Shown: positions 37,390 through 54,676, numbered from the stretch's first letter. The stretch: 64,000 nucleotides of DNA from Brevibacterium marinum (GCF_011927955.1 NZ_JAATJN010000001.1:3596001-3660000), one strand, 5' to 3'. The notes: a model not told the origin generated them from the letters alone. Translations and numbers: made by a program.

Positions 37390-39495
37390 TTACTCTCCGC
37401 CACGCATCTTCTGGACGATCTCCTCGGCTACTGCCTTGGGGACCTCCGCATAGCTGGAGAAGGTCATCGTGTACACCGCACGGCCCTGGGTCTTCGACCG
37501 CAGATCACCGATGTAACCGAACATCTCCGACAACGGGACCACAGCCTTGACGACCTTCACACCGGAAGCATCGTCCATGGACTGGATCTGGCCACGTCTG
37601 GAATTGAGGTCGCCGATGACGTCCCCCATGTATTCCTCGGGGGTGCGCACCTCGACGTCCATGACCGGTTCCAGCAGAACCGGCTTCGCCTTCTGAACGG
37701 CCTCCTTGAAGACCATCGAACCGGCGATCTTGAATGCCATCTCCGAGGAGTCGACATCGTGGTAAGCGCCGTCGACCAGTGTGGCCTTGACGCCGACCAT
37801 CGGGTAGCCGGCCAGAGCGCCAAGCTCCATGGCGTCCTGGATCCCGGCGTCGACGCTCGGAATGTACTCACGCGGAATGCGTCCGCCCGTGATGGCATTC
37901 TCGAACTCGTAGATCGTATCGCCTTCGACCTCGAGGGGTTCGAAGGTGACCTGGACCTTGGCGAACTGTCCCGAACCACCCGTCTGCTTCTTGTGGGTGA
38001 AGTCGTACTTCTCGACGGTGCGGCGAATCGTCTCACGGTAGGCGACCTGGGGCTTGCCGACATTCGCCTCGACCTTGAACTCACGCTTCATGCGGTCGAC
38101 GAGGATGTCGAGGTGGAGCTCGCCCATGCCGCGGATGACGGTCTGACCGGTCTCCGCATCGAGTTCGACCTGGTAGGTCGGGTCTTCCTTGACGAACTTC
38201 TGGATCGCTGCCGACAGCTTCTCCTGGTCGCTCTTCGTCTTCGGCTCGATCGCCACGGAGATGACCGGTTCGGGGAAGGTCATCGACTCGAGGGCGATCG
38301 GGTTCGCCGAATCGCTGAGCGTGTCGCCGGTCGTCGTCTCCTTGAGACCGATGAAGGCGTAGATGTGACCCGCGAAGGCCTCTTCCACAGGATTCTCCTT
38401 GTTGGAGTGCATCTGGAAGAGCTTGCCGACGCGTTCTTTCTTGCCCGAGGTCGTGTTCAGCACCTGCTCGCCGGACTTGACGTGCCCGGAGTACACGCGC
38501 ACATAGGTCAGCGCGCCGAAGAACGGGTGGGTGGAGACCTTGAACGCGAGAGCCGAGAACGGTTCGTCCTTGGCCGGCCGGCGGGTGAGGTCCTCATCTT
38601 CGTTGCTCGGGTTGTGTCCGACCATCGGAGGCACGTCGAGCGGAGAGGGAAGGTAGTCGATGACCGCGTTGAGCATGGGCTGGACGCCCTTGTTCTTGTA
38701 CGCGGAACCGCACATCACCGGGAAGGCCGCCGACTGGACGACGAGGGCACGGATTCCCGACTTGATCTCGTCGATCGAGAGCTCGTCGCCCTCGAGGTAC
38801 TTCTCCATGAGCTCTTCCGTGCTCTCAGCGACATCCTCGATGAGCTGAGCCCGGTACTCCACTGCACGATCCTTGAGATCGTCCGGGATCTCGATCTCGG
38901 TCATGTCCTGACCCTTCTTGGACTCGTCAGGCCAGATGAAGGCCTTCATCTCAAGCAGGTCGACGATGCCGGCGAAATCGGATTCGGCGCCGATCGGCAA
39001 CTGGATGACCAGAGGCTTGGCACCCAGACGCTCGCGGATCGTCTGGACGGTGAAGTAGAAGTCCGCGCCGAGCTTGTCCATCTTGTTGACGAAGCACACA
39101 CGTGGCACGTCGTACTTGTCGGCCTGACGCCAGACGGTCTCGGACTGCGGCTCAACGCCTTCCTTGCCGTCGAAGACTGCGACGGCGCCGTCGAGGACGC
39201 GCAGTGAGCGCTCCACCTCGACGGTGAAGTCGACGTGACCCGGAGTGTCGATGATGTTGATCTGGTTGTCGTGCCAGTAGCAGGTGGTGGCAGCCGAGGT
39301 GATCGTGATGCCGCGTTCCTGCTCCTGGTCCATCCAGTCCATCGTCGAGGCGCCGTCGTGGGTCTCGCCGATCTTGTAGTTCACACCGGTGTAGTAGAGG
39401 ATGCGTTCGGTCGTGGTTGTCTTACCGGCATCGATGTGCGCCATGATGCCGATGTTACGGACCTTGTTCAGGTCGGTGAGCACGTCAAGTGCCAC
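37390..39495 (-). CDS. fusA: Elongation factor G
   Basis: This 701-residue translocase GTPase has P-loop [12 protein letters not shown] (19-30), [18 protein letters not shown], and domains II-V to [15 protein letters not shown]. No residue clearly suggesting fusidic-acid resistance stands out by eye. It lies 99 bases after rpsG. Confidence 0.98.
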   Translation of the reverse strand: MALDVLTDLNKVRNIGIMAHIDAGKTTTTERILYYTGVNYKIGETHDGASTMDWMDQEQERGITITSAATTCYWHDNQINIIDTPGHVDFTVEVERSLRVLDGAVAVFDGKEGVEPQSETVWRQADKYDVPRVCFVNKMDKLGADFYFTVQTIRERLGAKPLVIQLPIGAESDFAGIVDLLEMKAFIWPDESKKGQDMTEIEIPDDLKDRAVEYRAQLIEDVAESTEELMEKYLEGDELSIDEIKSGIRALVVQSAAFPVMCGSAYKNKGVQPMLNAVIDYLPSPLDVPPMVGHNPSNEDEDLTRRPAKDEPFSALAFKVSTHPFFGALTYVRVYSGHVKSGEQVLNTTSGKKERVGKLFQMHSNKENPVEEAFAGHIYAFIGLKETTTGDTLSDSANPIALESMTFPEPVISVAIEPKTKSDQEKLSAAIQKFVKEDPTYQVELDAETGQTVIRGMGELHLDILVDRMKREFKVEANVGKPQVAYRETIRRTVEKYDFTHKKQTGGSGQFAKVQVTFEPLEVEGDTIYEFENAITGGRIPREYIPSVDAGIQDAMELGALAGYPMVGVKATLVDGAYHDVDSSEMAFKIAGSMVFKEAVQKAKPVLLEPVMDVEVRTPEEYMGDVIGDLNSRRGQIQSMDDASGVKVVKAVVPLSEMFGYIGDLRSKTQGRAVYTMTFSSYAEVPKAVAEEIVQKMRGGE

Positions 39496-39594
39496 GGTGT
39501 CTCTCTCTCAATCGATGATTTGATCGACTCCCCCGCTGCCCGGCCGACTGACTCCGAACGGAGGCGGCCGACCCGGGTTCCTGGGAGGGAACGA

Positions 39595-40065
39595 TTACCA
39601 GCGGTAGTGGGCGAAGGCCTTGTTGGACTCGGCCATCTTGTGGGTGTCCTCACGACGCTTGACAGCAGCGCCGAGGCCGTTGCTCGCGTCGAGAATCTCG
39701 TTCATGAGACGCTCGGTCATCGTCTTCTCACGGCGCTGGCGGGAGTATCCCACGAGCCAGCGCAGCGCCAGGGTCGTTGAACGAGTCGGACGGACATCGA
39801 CCGGAACCTGGTAGGTTGCGCCGCCGACGCGGCGGGAGCGAACCTCGAGGGACGGGCGGATGTTGTCGAGAGCCTTCTTCAGGTTGACGACCGGCTCATT
39901 GCCGTTCTTCTCACGAGTGCCTTCGAGGGCACCGTAGACGATGCGCTCTGCGGTCGAACGCTTTCCGTCGAGCAGGATCTTGTTGATCAGCTGCGTGACG
40001 AGCGGCGAACTGAAGACCGGGTCAACGACGATCGGTCGTTTTGGTGCAGGACCTTTACGTGGCAT
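39595..40065 (-). CDS. rpsG: 30S ribosomal protein S7
   Basis: This 156-residue head-assembly protein ([17 protein letters not shown]; ending NKAFAHYRW) has an ATG at 40065 that overlaps the rpsL stop (TAATG). The long open frame back to 40731 is a shadow. Confidence 0.98.
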   Translation of the reverse strand: MPRKGPAPKRPIVVDPVFSSPLVTQLINKILLDGKRSTAERIVYGALEGTREKNGNEPVVNLKKALDNIRPSLEVRSRRVGGATYQVPVDVRPTRSTTLALRWLVGYSRQRREKTMTERLMNEILDASNGLGAAVKRREDTHKMAESNKAFAHYRW

Positions 40066-40439
40066 TACTTCTTCTCCCTCTTCGCACCGTACTTGCTGCG
40101 TGCCTGCTGGCGGCCTTTGACGCCCTGGGTGTCGAGCGAACCGCGAACGATGCGGTAGCGCACACCCGGCAGATCCTTGACACGACCACCGCGCACGAGC
40201 ACGATCGAGTGCTCCTGCAGGTTGTGTCCTTCGCCCGGGATGTAGGCAGTCACTTCGATCTGGCTCGAAAGCTTGACACGAGCGACCTTGCGAAGAGCCG
40301 AGTTCGGCTTCTTGGGGGTAGTGGTGTACACACGGGTGCACACTCCACGACGCTGCGGGCTGCCCTTCAGGGCAGGAGCGTCGGATCCTGCTGGATTGAC
40401 ATGTCGTCCCTTGCGGACGAGCTGCTGGATTGTCGGCAC
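40065..40439 (-). CDS. rpsL: 30S ribosomal protein S12
   Basis: This 124-residue decoding-centre protein has [12 protein letters not shown] and [13 protein letters not shown]. Both carry the wild-type lysines whose substitution gives streptomycin resistance, so the gene predicts sensitivity at this target. First gene of the str operon. Confidence 0.98.
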   Translation of the reverse strand: MPTIQQLVRKGRHVNPAGSDAPALKGSPQRRGVCTRVYTTTPKKPNSALRKVARVKLSSQIEVTAYIPGEGHNLQEHSIVLVRGGRVKDLPGVRYRIVRGSLDTQGVKGRQQARSKYGAKREKK

Positions 40440-40898
40440 TAAGCGTTCTCCATTTGCTTCTCGATAGACCTAATTCCCAACGTTGGCCATGGCAGGAGCC
40501 ATGATTGTGAACCGTGGGACATATCCGACTGGACACCGGGTGAAGCTCGACTCCCGATGCCAGTATTCGCGCGACGCAGCGGACCCTGCACTCGGGTGTG
40601 TCGCAGAGACACGCTCCGGTGCGGGGTGACACGTCGGCGGCCTGCGCCGGACGAATTCTCACAGTGGTCCCGGGCCTCACAAAACACCCGGCATGATCGT
40701 TCGACGACACAGATAACACAATCAGTCGCATCTCAGAATATCGCGGGCCTGCACATCAGGTCAAAATCGGGGTCTGTGCGCTGTTCGGAGGCAGCCCCGC
40801 TTCCCGTATTCGACATGCCGCGTTCAGACCTCATCGGACACATCGCGATCACTTTCCGCTTCCTTGACTCATTCAAGAGAACACGGCATGCTGTTTCT
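40440..40898. other. Divergent region between rpsL and furA
   Basis: These 459 bases hold promoters for the str operon (minus) and furA-katG (plus) and no supported gene. On the minus side I see no clean -35/-10 pair. On the plus side the furA promoter/operator is at 40862-40898. Confidence 0.5.
40862..40898 (+). promoter_or_regulatory. furA promoter and Fur-type operator
   Basis: TTGACT (40863-40868) is a -35. It is the left part of the inverted repeat TTGACTCATTCAA (40863-40875). CATGCT (40886-40891) is a -10 at 17-base spacing, ending seven bases before the GTG. By recall the conserved mycobacterial furA operator also contains TTGACT.ATTC.AGA, which matches well. Autorepression by the downstream FurA protein is expected. 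Confidence 0.65.
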
Positions 40899-41375
40899 GT
40901 GGCTGAGAAGAAGCAAGAGCACGAGTGGGAAGCCTCCGCAGCACTGCGAGACAGTTCCCTGCGCGTGACCAAGCAGAGGGTCGCGGTCCTCCAGGCCGTC
41001 TGCAACCACCAGCATGCAGACACCGAGACCGTGATCCTGGCTGTCCGGGACCACCTCCCCGAGGTGTCCCATCAGGCGGTCTACGACTCTCTGCACACAC
41101 TCACCGAGGTCGGCCTCGTACGGTGCATTCAGCCGTCCGGGTCCGTCGCCCGCTATGAGAGGCGCATCGGCGACAACCATCACCACATGGTGTGCCGTTC
41201 GTGCAACCTCATCGTCGATGTCGACTGCACGGTCGGACAGGCCCCTTGTCTGACGCCGTCGCACGATGCGGGATTCATCATCGAGCAGGCCGAGGTGACC
41301 TTCTGGGGCCTGTGCCCCGACTGCGCTGGGTCGGCAGCGGATTCACACGGCCGCGAATCCGCCTCGGCGGTCTGA
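40899..41375 (+). CDS. furA: Fur-family peroxide-responsive regulator
   Basis: This 158-residue Fur protein has an N-terminal winged helix ([32 protein letters not shown]). The metal-sensing site is [13 protein letters not shown], with a second pair CPDC near the C-terminus. The GTG at 40899 fits a leaderless transcript; the frame is open further upstream. Its position directly before katG is the classical actinobacterial FurA/CatR arrangement, in which oxidation releases repression of catalase-peroxidase. Confidence 0.93.
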   Translation: MAEKKQEHEWEASAALRDSSLRVTKQRVAVLQAVCNHQHADTETVILAVRDHLPEVSHQAVYDSLHTLTEVGLVRCIQPSGSVARYERRIGDNHHHMVCRSCNLIVDVDCTVGQAPCLTPSHDAGFIIEQAEVTFWGLCPDCAGSAADSHGRESASAV

Positions 41376-41452
41376 TCACCTGTCCTTCGACGAAACCACA
41401 CCTCCGTCTTCGACCGGGGCCCTCACAGGTCCCGACTGTGAAAGGAACATCT

Positions 41453-43660
41453 ATGTCCGAAACCACCACCGGCGGCTGTCCCGTCGTCCACACGACCCCG
41501 GCATCGGCAGCGGAGCCCGACGCCGACTCGCTGGTCGATCCCAGCCAGGGGGATGCCAATTCCCATTGGTGGCCCAACCGCCTCAATCTCAAGATCCTGG
41601 CCAAGAACCAGCCTGCACGCGACCCCATGGACGAGGGCTTCGACTACGATGCCGAATTCGCCACCCTCGACTACTACGCCCTCAAGGCCGATATCGAAGA
41701 GCTCCAGAAGACCAATGCCGACTGGTGGTCGGCCGACTTCGGGCATTACGGCCCGTTCATGATCCGCATGGCCTGGCACTCCGCAGGCACCTACCGTGTC
41801 CAGGACGGTCGCGGCGGCGGCGGAGAGGGACAGCAGCGCTTCGCTCCCCTGAACTCATGGCCCGACAACGTCGGCCTCGACAAGGCGCGCCGACTGCTGT
41901 GGCCGGTGAAGAAGAAGTACGGCAAGAAGATCTCCTGGGCCGACCTGTTCATCCTCGCCGGAAACGTCGGGCTGGAGTCCATGGGCTTCAAGACCTTCGG
42001 CTTCGCCGGTGGACGCAGGGACGTGTGGGAACCCGACAACGACGTCTACTGGGGCTCCGAGACCGAATGGCTGGGCACCGACAAACGCTATGTGGGCAAC
42101 CGGGAGCTGCAGAAGCCGCTGGCCGCGACCACCATGGGCCTCATCTACGTCAACCCGGAGGGCCCGGAGGGCAAGCCGGACCCGCTGGCCGCAGCGATCG
42201 ACATCCGCGAGACCTTCGCCCGGATGGCAATGGATGACGAGGAGACCGTCGCCCTCATCGCCGGCGGACACACATTCGGAAAGACCCACGGCGCCGCACC
42301 GGAATCCCACAAGGGCGGGGACCCGGAAGCCGCACCGATCGAAGAGCAGGGTCTGGGCTGGAAGAGCGATTTCGGCACCGGACAGGGCAATGACACCGTC
42401 GGCAGCGGCATCGAGGTCACCTGGACCTACCACCCGACCCGCTGGGACAACGAGTTCTTCCACATCCTCTTCGCCTACGAGTGGGAGGTGTTCGAGAACG
42501 AAGGCGGACACCTGCAATGGCGTCCGATCGACGGCGGCGGCGATGACATGGTTCCGATGGCGCAGGGTGACGGACGCCGTGAGCCGCGCATGCTCACGAC
42601 CGATCTCTCCCTGCGGTTCGATCCCATCTACGGCGAGATCTCCCGCCGCTTCAAGGACGACCAGAAGGCATTCGAAGAAGCCTTCGCCCGTGCGTGGTTC
42701 AAGCTGACCCACCGTGACATGGGCCCGGCCACCCGCTACCTCGGACCCGAGGTCCCCAGCGAAGACCTCATCTGGCAGGATCCGGTTCCGGCCGGCAACC
42801 CACTCGACAACGCGGGGCTCGAAGCGGTCAAGGCCGCGGTACGCGATTCCGGTCTCAGCGTCTCCCAGCTGATCTCGACCACCTGGGCCGCGGCATCGAC
42901 CCACCGTGTCTCCGACTTCCGCGGCGGCGTCAACGGCGGACGTCTGCGCCTCGAACCGCAGAAGAGCTGGGAAGTCAATGAGCCCGCGAAGCTGGCCGAG
43001 GTCATCGCTGTCCTCGAAGGCATCGCCGCCGACACCGGTGCTTCGTTCGCCGATGTCCTGGCGATCGCCGGCGGCGTCGGCATCGAGACCGCGGCGAAGG
43101 CGGCCGGTCATGACGTCAGCGTCCCGGTCTCGACCGGCCGCGGAGACGCCTCCCAGGAGCAGACGGACGTCGACTCGTTCTCCTACCTGGAACCGACTCA
43201 CGACGGGTTCCGCAACTACCTCACCGAGGGCCTCCCGCTGTCGGCCGAGTACCTCCTCCTGGACCGGGCGAGCCTGCTGGGGCTGACCCCTTCGGAACTG
43301 GTGGTGCTCATCGGCGGACTCCGCGTCCTCGGCGCGAATTACGAAGACTCCGAACTCGGTGTGTTCACCGATCGCCCGGGCGAACTGACGAATGACTTCT
43401 TCGTCAATCTGCTCGAACTGGGCAACGTCTGGAAGCCGATCGGGCCATCCGAATCCGCCAACGTCTACGAGTGCTTCTCCCCTGCCGGAGAGAAGCTGTG
43501 GACCGGAAGCAGGATCGATCTGCTCCTCGGTGCCAACTCCGAGCTGCGTGCCCTCGCCGAGGTGTACGCCTCCGATGACGCTCAGGAGAAGTTCGTCAAC
43601 GACTTCGTCAAGGCATGGAGCAAGCTCGTCGAAGCCGACCGCTTCGATCTTCACCGCTGA
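41453..43660 (+). CDS. katG: Catalase-peroxidase
   Basis: This 735-residue two-domain haem enzyme removes peroxide and, in mycobacteria, activates isoniazid. Distal Arg105, Trp108 and His109 ([11 protein letters not shown]), Tyr232 (LIYVNPEGP) and Met258 (ETFARMAM) can form the Met-Tyr-Trp adduct. Proximal His273 lies in [11 protein letters not shown]. The residue matching Mtb Ser315 is serine (GSGIEVTWT). An AAAGGA site precedes the ATG 77 bases after furA. The C-terminal half has diverged peroxidase motifs, as usual. Confidence 0.97.
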   Translation: MSETTTGGCPVVHTTPASAAEPDADSLVDPSQGDANSHWWPNRLNLKILAKNQPARDPMDEGFDYDAEFATLDYYALKADIEELQKTNADWWSADFGHYGPFMIRMAWHSAGTYRVQDGRGGGGEGQQRFAPLNSWPDNVGLDKARRLLWPVKKKYGKKISWADLFILAGNVGLESMGFKTFGFAGGRRDVWEPDNDVYWGSETEWLGTDKRYVGNRELQKPLAATTMGLIYVNPEGPEGKPDPLAAAIDIRETFARMAMDDEETVALIAGGHTFGKTHGAAPESHKGGDPEAAPIEEQGLGWKSDFGTGQGNDTVGSGIEVTWTYHPTRWDNEFFHILFAYEWEVFENEGGHLQWRPIDGGGDDMVPMAQGDGRREPRMLTTDLSLRFDPIYGEISRRFKDDQKAFEEAFARAWFKLTHRDMGPATRYLGPEVPSEDLIWQDPVPAGNPLDNAGLEAVKAAVRDSGLSVSQLISTTWAAASTHRVSDFRGGVNGGRLRLEPQKSWEVNEPAKLAEVIAVLEGIAADTGASFADVLAIAGGVGIETAAKAAGHDVSVPVSTGRGDASQEQTDVDSFSYLEPTHDGFRNYLTEGLPLSAEYLLLDRASLLGLTPSELVVLIGGLRVLGANYEDSELGVFTDRPGELTNDFFVNLLELGNVWKPIGPSESANVYECFSPAGEKLWTGSRIDLLLGANSELRALAEVYASDDAQEKFVNDFVKAWSKLVEADRFDLHR

Positions 43661-43676
43661 GTGATCCGACGAATCG

Positions 43677-43712
43677 CGAGTGTGCCCCCACCATATGGTG
43701 GGGGCACACTCG
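43677..43712 (+). terminator. Terminator after katG
   Basis: A perfect 16-base stem (43677-43692 with 43697-43712) around ATAT lies 16 bases after the katG stop. Confidence 0.85.
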
Positions 43713-43751
43713 TATCCGGGTGTCTCATGCATGAGGCCCGGGTTGCGGCGC

Positions 43752-43860
43752 GCCTGCGGTTACGTCGACTCGACTCGCAGGGACAGCCTGCGGTTACGTC
43801 GGCTCGTTTCGCGAGGACCGACTGCGCTACATCGGCTCGATTCGCTCAGACAGCCTGCGG
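43752..43860 (+). repeat. Tandem 34-base imperfect repeats, about three and a quarter copies
   Basis: Units begin with G(C/A)CTGCG at 43752, 43786, 43820 and 43853. They contain TACGTCG(A/G)CTCG or its variants. They lie just upstream of the DUF1707 gene promoter and do not encode a protein there. Confidence 0.75.
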
Positions 43861-43875
43861 AGGTGTGCTCCCCGC

Positions 43876-43888
43876 TACACTGGACGTC
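43876..43888 (+). promoter_or_regulatory. -10 box of a leaderless promoter for the DUF1707 gene
   Basis: TACACT (43876-43881) is followed by seven bases and the ATG at 43889, with no Shine-Dalgarno sequence. The hexamer is identical to the box before the MarR gene. Confidence 0.55.
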
Positions 43889-44575
43889 ATGGCCCAAGAA
43901 GAATCCGCGCAACCGCCCGCGCCACGCATACGTGCCTCTGACAAGGACCGGGACGCCGTTCTCGGAGTCATCACCGATGCGGTCACCAATGGGCGGCTCG
44001 ACCCGGATGAGACGGCCGAACGTCAGGACGAGGCGATCTCGGCGAAGTTCCTCGATGACCTCCTGCTGCTCATCGTCGATCTCCCCGAGGGACGTGAGCT
44101 CTACAGCTCTCTGCAACGCCAAACGGGCGGGGGAACGACCGCAGGCACATCGATCGCCCGCAGCAGTGGGCCCACGCCGCTGGCCCCGATCGCCGAACCC
44201 GGGTCGGGCACGCCGATGAATTCCGTGGCGATCATGTCCGGCCGTGAGCTCGATGTTCCCGCCGGCACCGCCGAGGTGACGACCTATTCGCTCATGGGCG
44301 GCGACAACATCGACCTGTGCGATGTGATGGGACCGGGAGTGACGATCTCGCTCACCTCCTACTCGATGTGGGCAGGTCACGACATCTATGTCCCTCCGGG
44401 CGTGCGCGTCCGCGACGACACTCTCAACATCATGGCCGGCAACGAGATCCGCGGGTCCGCCAAGGGCGACGGATCGAACGGGACTCTCATCCTCAAGGGT
44501 GTCTCCCTGATGGCCGGCCACGAGGTGCATTTGGCCAAAGGCTACCGAGCAAAGGATCAGGGGCAACTGGAATGA
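43889..44575 (+). CDS. DUF1707 domain protein with LiaF-like C-terminal region
   Basis: This 228-residue protein has a DUF1707 domain at about residues 13-66 (RASDKDRDAVLGVITDAVTNGRLDPDE). A low-complexity linker follows (77-110). The C-terminal beta-rich domain (111-220) has repeated VAIMSG.., YSLMGGDNI, LNIMAGNEI and VSLMAGHEV strands, like the LiaF/DUF2154-type domains. No transmembrane helix lies between the domains, unlike many DUF1707 proteins. It overlaps pfkA by ATGA. Function unknown; LiaF-type domains often sense envelope stress in other proteins. Confidence 0.8.
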   Translation: MAQEESAQPPAPRIRASDKDRDAVLGVITDAVTNGRLDPDETAERQDEAISAKFLDDLLLLIVDLPEGRELYSSLQRQTGGGTTAGTSIARSSGPTPLAPIAEPGSGTPMNSVAIMSGRELDVPAGTAEVTTYSLMGGDNIDLCDVMGPGVTISLTSYSMWAGHDIYVPPGVRVRDDTLNIMAGNEIRGSAKGDGSNGTLILKGVSLMAGHEVHLAKGYRAKDQGQLE

Positions 44576-45597
44576 GAATCGGTGTACTGACCTCGGGCGG
44601 AGACTGCCCGGGACTCAACGCGGTCATCCGCGGGATCGTCCGCAAGGGCATCCGCAGCCACAACGCGTCGTTCGTCGGCATCCGCGACGGCTGGCGGGGG
44701 CTGCTCGAGGACGATATGTTCGACATGTCGATGCTCGACGTCCGTGGCCTCTCCGGCCGAGGCGGCACCATCCTCGGCACCTCCCGCACCCACCCGTATG
44801 AAGGCGGCGGACCGGAACGGATGCGCGAAGTCATGGCGGCCCACGGCATCGACGCGATCATCGCGATCGGCGGTGAGGGCACTCTTGCCGGTGCGTCCCG
44901 GCTCGTGGCCGAAGAGGGACTCAACATCATCGGTGTCCCGAAGACCATCGACAACGATCTCGGCGGCACCGACTACACGTTCGGCTTCGACTCCGCCCAG
45001 GCCATCGCCACCGAAGCCATCGATCGCCTCCGCACCACCGCCGAGTCCCACCACCGCTGCATGGTCATCGAAGTCATGGGACGCAACGTCGGATGGATCG
45101 CTCTGCATGCCGGAATGGCCGGCGGTGCCCACGCGATCCTCATGCCCGAATTCCCCGTCTCCTTCGACCAGATCGAAGAATGGGTGACATCGGCCAGGGA
45201 CCGCGGCCGTGCTCCTATCGTCGTCGTGGCCGAAGGGTTCATTCCCGAGGGACTCGACGAACAGGTCGCCGACCGCGGCGTCGACAACAAGGGGCGGACC
45301 CGCCTCGGCGGGATTGCGGATTTCCTGGCCCCGAAGATCGAAGAGATCACCGGCATCGAATCTCGTGCCACGATCCTCGGACACCTGCAGCGCGGGGGCT
45401 CCCCCACAGCCTACGACCGGGTCCTGTCCACCCGGCTGGGGATGGCCGCAGCCGATCTGGCACGCAACGAAGACTGGGGCAAGATGGCCAGCCTCAAGGC
45501 CACCGAGATCGTCTCGGTCGACATGGCATCTGCCGTCGACAGCCTCAAGTCGGTGCCGGCGCAGCGTTGGGAAGAGGCCCAGGTCCTCTTCGGCTGA
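44572..45597 (+). CDS. pfkA: 6-phosphofructokinase (group III, probably ATP-dependent)
   Basis: This 341-residue PFK commits fructose 6-phosphate to glycolysis. Motifs are TSGGDCPGLN (7-16), IGGEGTLAG (99-107), PKTIDNDLGGTD (123-134) and GRNVGW. Gly103 at the position that is Asp in PPi enzymes favours ATP. Lys124 is typical of actinobacterial group III enzymes of either donor type. It starts within the DUF1707 stop codon (ATGA). A perfect 20-base duplication covers its stop codon. Confidence 0.93.
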   Translation: MRIGVLTSGGDCPGLNAVIRGIVRKGIRSHNASFVGIRDGWRGLLEDDMFDMSMLDVRGLSGRGGTILGTSRTHPYEGGGPERMREVMAAHGIDAIIAIGGEGTLAGASRLVAEEGLNIIGVPKTIDNDLGGTDYTFGFDSAQAIATEAIDRLRTTAESHHRCMVIEVMGRNVGWIALHAGMAGGAHAILMPEFPVSFDQIEEWVTSARDRGRAPIVVVAEGFIPEGLDEQVADRGVDNKGRTRLGGIADFLAPKIEEITGIESRATILGHLQRGGSPTAYDRVLSTRLGMAAADLARNEDWGKMASLKATEIVSVDMASAVDSLKSVPAQRWEEAQVLFG

Positions 45598-45631
45598 ACA
45601 GGCGCTGGAGAGGCTGAACAGGCGCTGGAGA
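45592..45631 (+). repeat. Perfect 20-base tandem duplication across the pfkA stop codon
   Basis: 45592-45611 and 45612-45631 are identical (GGCTGAACAGGCGCTGGAGA). The first copy contains the last codon and stop of pfkA. A further 44-base imperfect direct repeat follows, with copies starting at 45668 and 45712. Confidence 0.9.
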
Positions 45632-45701
45632 CCGAGACAACGGCCGAGCCCCCAAACCACTGTGCCTGCGCAGGAGTGTCGGCGCTCGGTCGTTGTCTCG
45701 G
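45632..45701 (+). terminator. Long-stem terminator candidate after pfkA
   Basis: Arms 45632-45649 and 45684-45701 pair over 18 bases with one mismatch (CCGAGACAACG/CGTTGTCTCGG), separated by 34 bases. It lies 34 bases after the pfkA stop. Confidence 0.5.
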
Positions 45702-45785
45702 CTTCCAGAGCGCGCAGGAGTGTCGGGCCTCCGCCGTTGTTTCGGCTCCCAGACCGTGCGGGTGCGGCGGCGGATGAATGACACA

Positions 45786-45817
45786 GAGGGGCACCCACCA
45801 GATGGTGGGTGCCCCTC
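45786..45817. terminator. Bidirectional terminator between pfkA and rpoC
   Basis: A perfect 14-base stem GAGGGGCACCCACC/GGTGGGTGCCCCTC with an AGAT loop lies between the convergent pfkA and rpoC genes. Confidence 0.8.
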
Positions 45818-45971
45818 GTCCTGTGCCTGGTGACCCAGCCGTAGGGCCGAATCCGCCCCACAGCCGAATCCGCTCCGACCGCGAGGCTGAATCCGACTCG
45901 CTCTCACAGCCGAACCCGACTCAGCCTCACAGCTGCGAACGCCTCAGACGATCAGCTGCGAACGACGCTCT

Positions 45972-49844
<3,873 letters not shown>

Positions 49845-49912
49845 GTAAATCCTCTTTCCTGGCGATGAACGTCCGGTTCATCGCGAAGTTGTGTCGGTTG
49901 AAGTGGAAGTCC

Positions 49913-53392
<3,480 letters not shown>

Positions 53393-53557
53393 TGGGGTCC
53401 TTCCGAGTGCTTCACCAATTGATAGGTTGACTGCCCACCCGAAGTCACATCGTCGATCGCAGGAGTGTCAGGTTTCGACACTGGGCGATGGCGTGGTTCA
53501 CTTGAGTGGAAATGAGTGCCCCCCGCTATATGAAGGCACGCCACAGGCAGAGCAACG

Positions 53558-53586
53558 CAAATATCAAGCTTATAGCAATCGGTCAA
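53558..53586 (-). promoter_or_regulatory. Possible rpoB promoter
   Basis: On the minus strand TTGACC (53581-53586) and TATTTG (53558-53563) are 17 bases apart, about 165 bases before the rpoB start. The -10 is weak. The AT-rich stretch 53558-53580 supports a promoter here. Confidence 0.4.
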
Positions 53587-53587
53587 G

Positions 53588-54652
53588 TCATGCAAGGCAC
53601 TTCTTCCACAGTCCCACCCATGCCCACGTTGCGAACCCCGCCCGGTCGTTGATGGCCAGCATCCACGAGTTCTCCACCGCGTTCCACGTATAGATCCGCT
53701 CCACGTTCGTGTGCTCGGCCAGTGCCACATGGTTGGCGATCTTGAGTGCCGCTCCGAGACCGTGCCCGCGATGTTGCCGTGTCACGAGGGTAGACCCTTG
53801 CCAGCCCACCTCGGGGCGTTCGTCGAAGTGTGCGATCTCGCTGAATCCAGCGGCCTCCTCCCCCCCCCTTGAGCGCGAGGGCAGTGCTCACGAGCTCTCG
53901 GGCATCTGCCCGCTTCGTGTCGAGGGCGCGCACGCGCGCAGCGTCCCAGCTCTCTTCCTCGCCGAATTCCTGGGCTCCGGGGGGTATCTCCGTCGACATC
54001 CTCTGATGCAGCCGTGCGATCTGCTCGAGACGATGCGCGGGTGTCGAGCCATTCCAGGTTTCGATCGTGTACCCGGTGTCGAGACGACACCGGGCAGCCC
54101 GACGGCAGTCATGGTCTGCGCCACGGAGCATCGTTCCAGCTGTTTGAATACGTACCCGTGCCGGTGCAGAAAGGCGACGTCCGACTGCCCGATGGGCAGG
54201 CTCCCCGCTCCGGATTCGGCTGCGATGTGGGCACGGCGCAGATCGGCATCACGAGTCGAGGACGGAATTTCGCACCAACTGCTCAGCCGGGTCCGCCCCT
54301 GCCCGGCCAGACTCGCCTCCATCGCGGCAAGCAGCTTCGCCCCCACCCCCTATCCGCGCCTCTCGGGATGGACCGAGCACCACACGTCGGCGACGTCGAG
54401 GTTGTCCCGAAGCGTCAGGTACGCGATCCCCTTGGCCACGATGGCCCCATCGACACGACCGATCCAGGTCTGATGCGTGAAATAGTCGTTCGGTGACAGC
54501 AGCTGGAGTCGCACTTCGTCGAATCGTGGATCGAAATCGGCGCCGAGACCCGAAGCTCTGTTGACGAGCATGTCGAAATCGACCACCTCGGCGAGGATCT
54601 CATCGATGTCATCGGCGGCGCGAGACCCGGCGGGGATGTGAGTGATCTCCAT
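53588..54652 (-). pseudogene. Broken tandem-type GNAT acetyltransferase
   Basis: A single ~355-residue protein can be followed through three reading frames. The N-terminal part from 54652 ends HPERRG then TAG (54350-54352). The same frame continues GVGAKLLAAMEA, so a Gln codon in the RRGQGVG acetyl-CoA loop was probably changed to stop. A frameshift follows near 54075-54100, after VAQTMTAVGLP. The next frame (DTGYTIETWNGS) is lost at a run of nine C (53860-53868). The third frame ends in a second RGHGLGAALKIANH loop and WVGLWKKCLA. Sequencing error is possible for the homopolymer, but not easily for all three lesions. Confidence 0.85.
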
Positions 54653-54660
54653 GAGCTGAC

Positions 54661-54676
54661 ATTCTAGACTTCACTC
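54661..54676. promoter_or_regulatory. Overlapping divergent -10 boxes
   Basis: ATTCTA (54661-54666) reads TAGAAT on the minus strand, eight bases before the broken GNAT start. TAGACT (54665-54670) reads on the plus strand, six bases before the hydrolase ATG. The two boxes share TA around a TCTAGA centre. Confidence 0.5.

Larger units (their letters stand above)
45598..45971. other. Convergent intergenic region between pfkA and rpoC
   Basis: These 374 bases hold no gene. They contain the 20-base duplication, the long stem 45632-45701, a 44-base direct repeat and the terminator 45786-45817. The last part (45850-45960) is low complexity with repeated CCGAATCCG/CAGCCGAA units. Confidence 0.6.

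Noticed and set aside
53860..53868. C9 tract as a phase-variation switch
   Set aside because: Two other lesions elsewhere in the same gene mean that changing the tract length alone would not restore a full protein.
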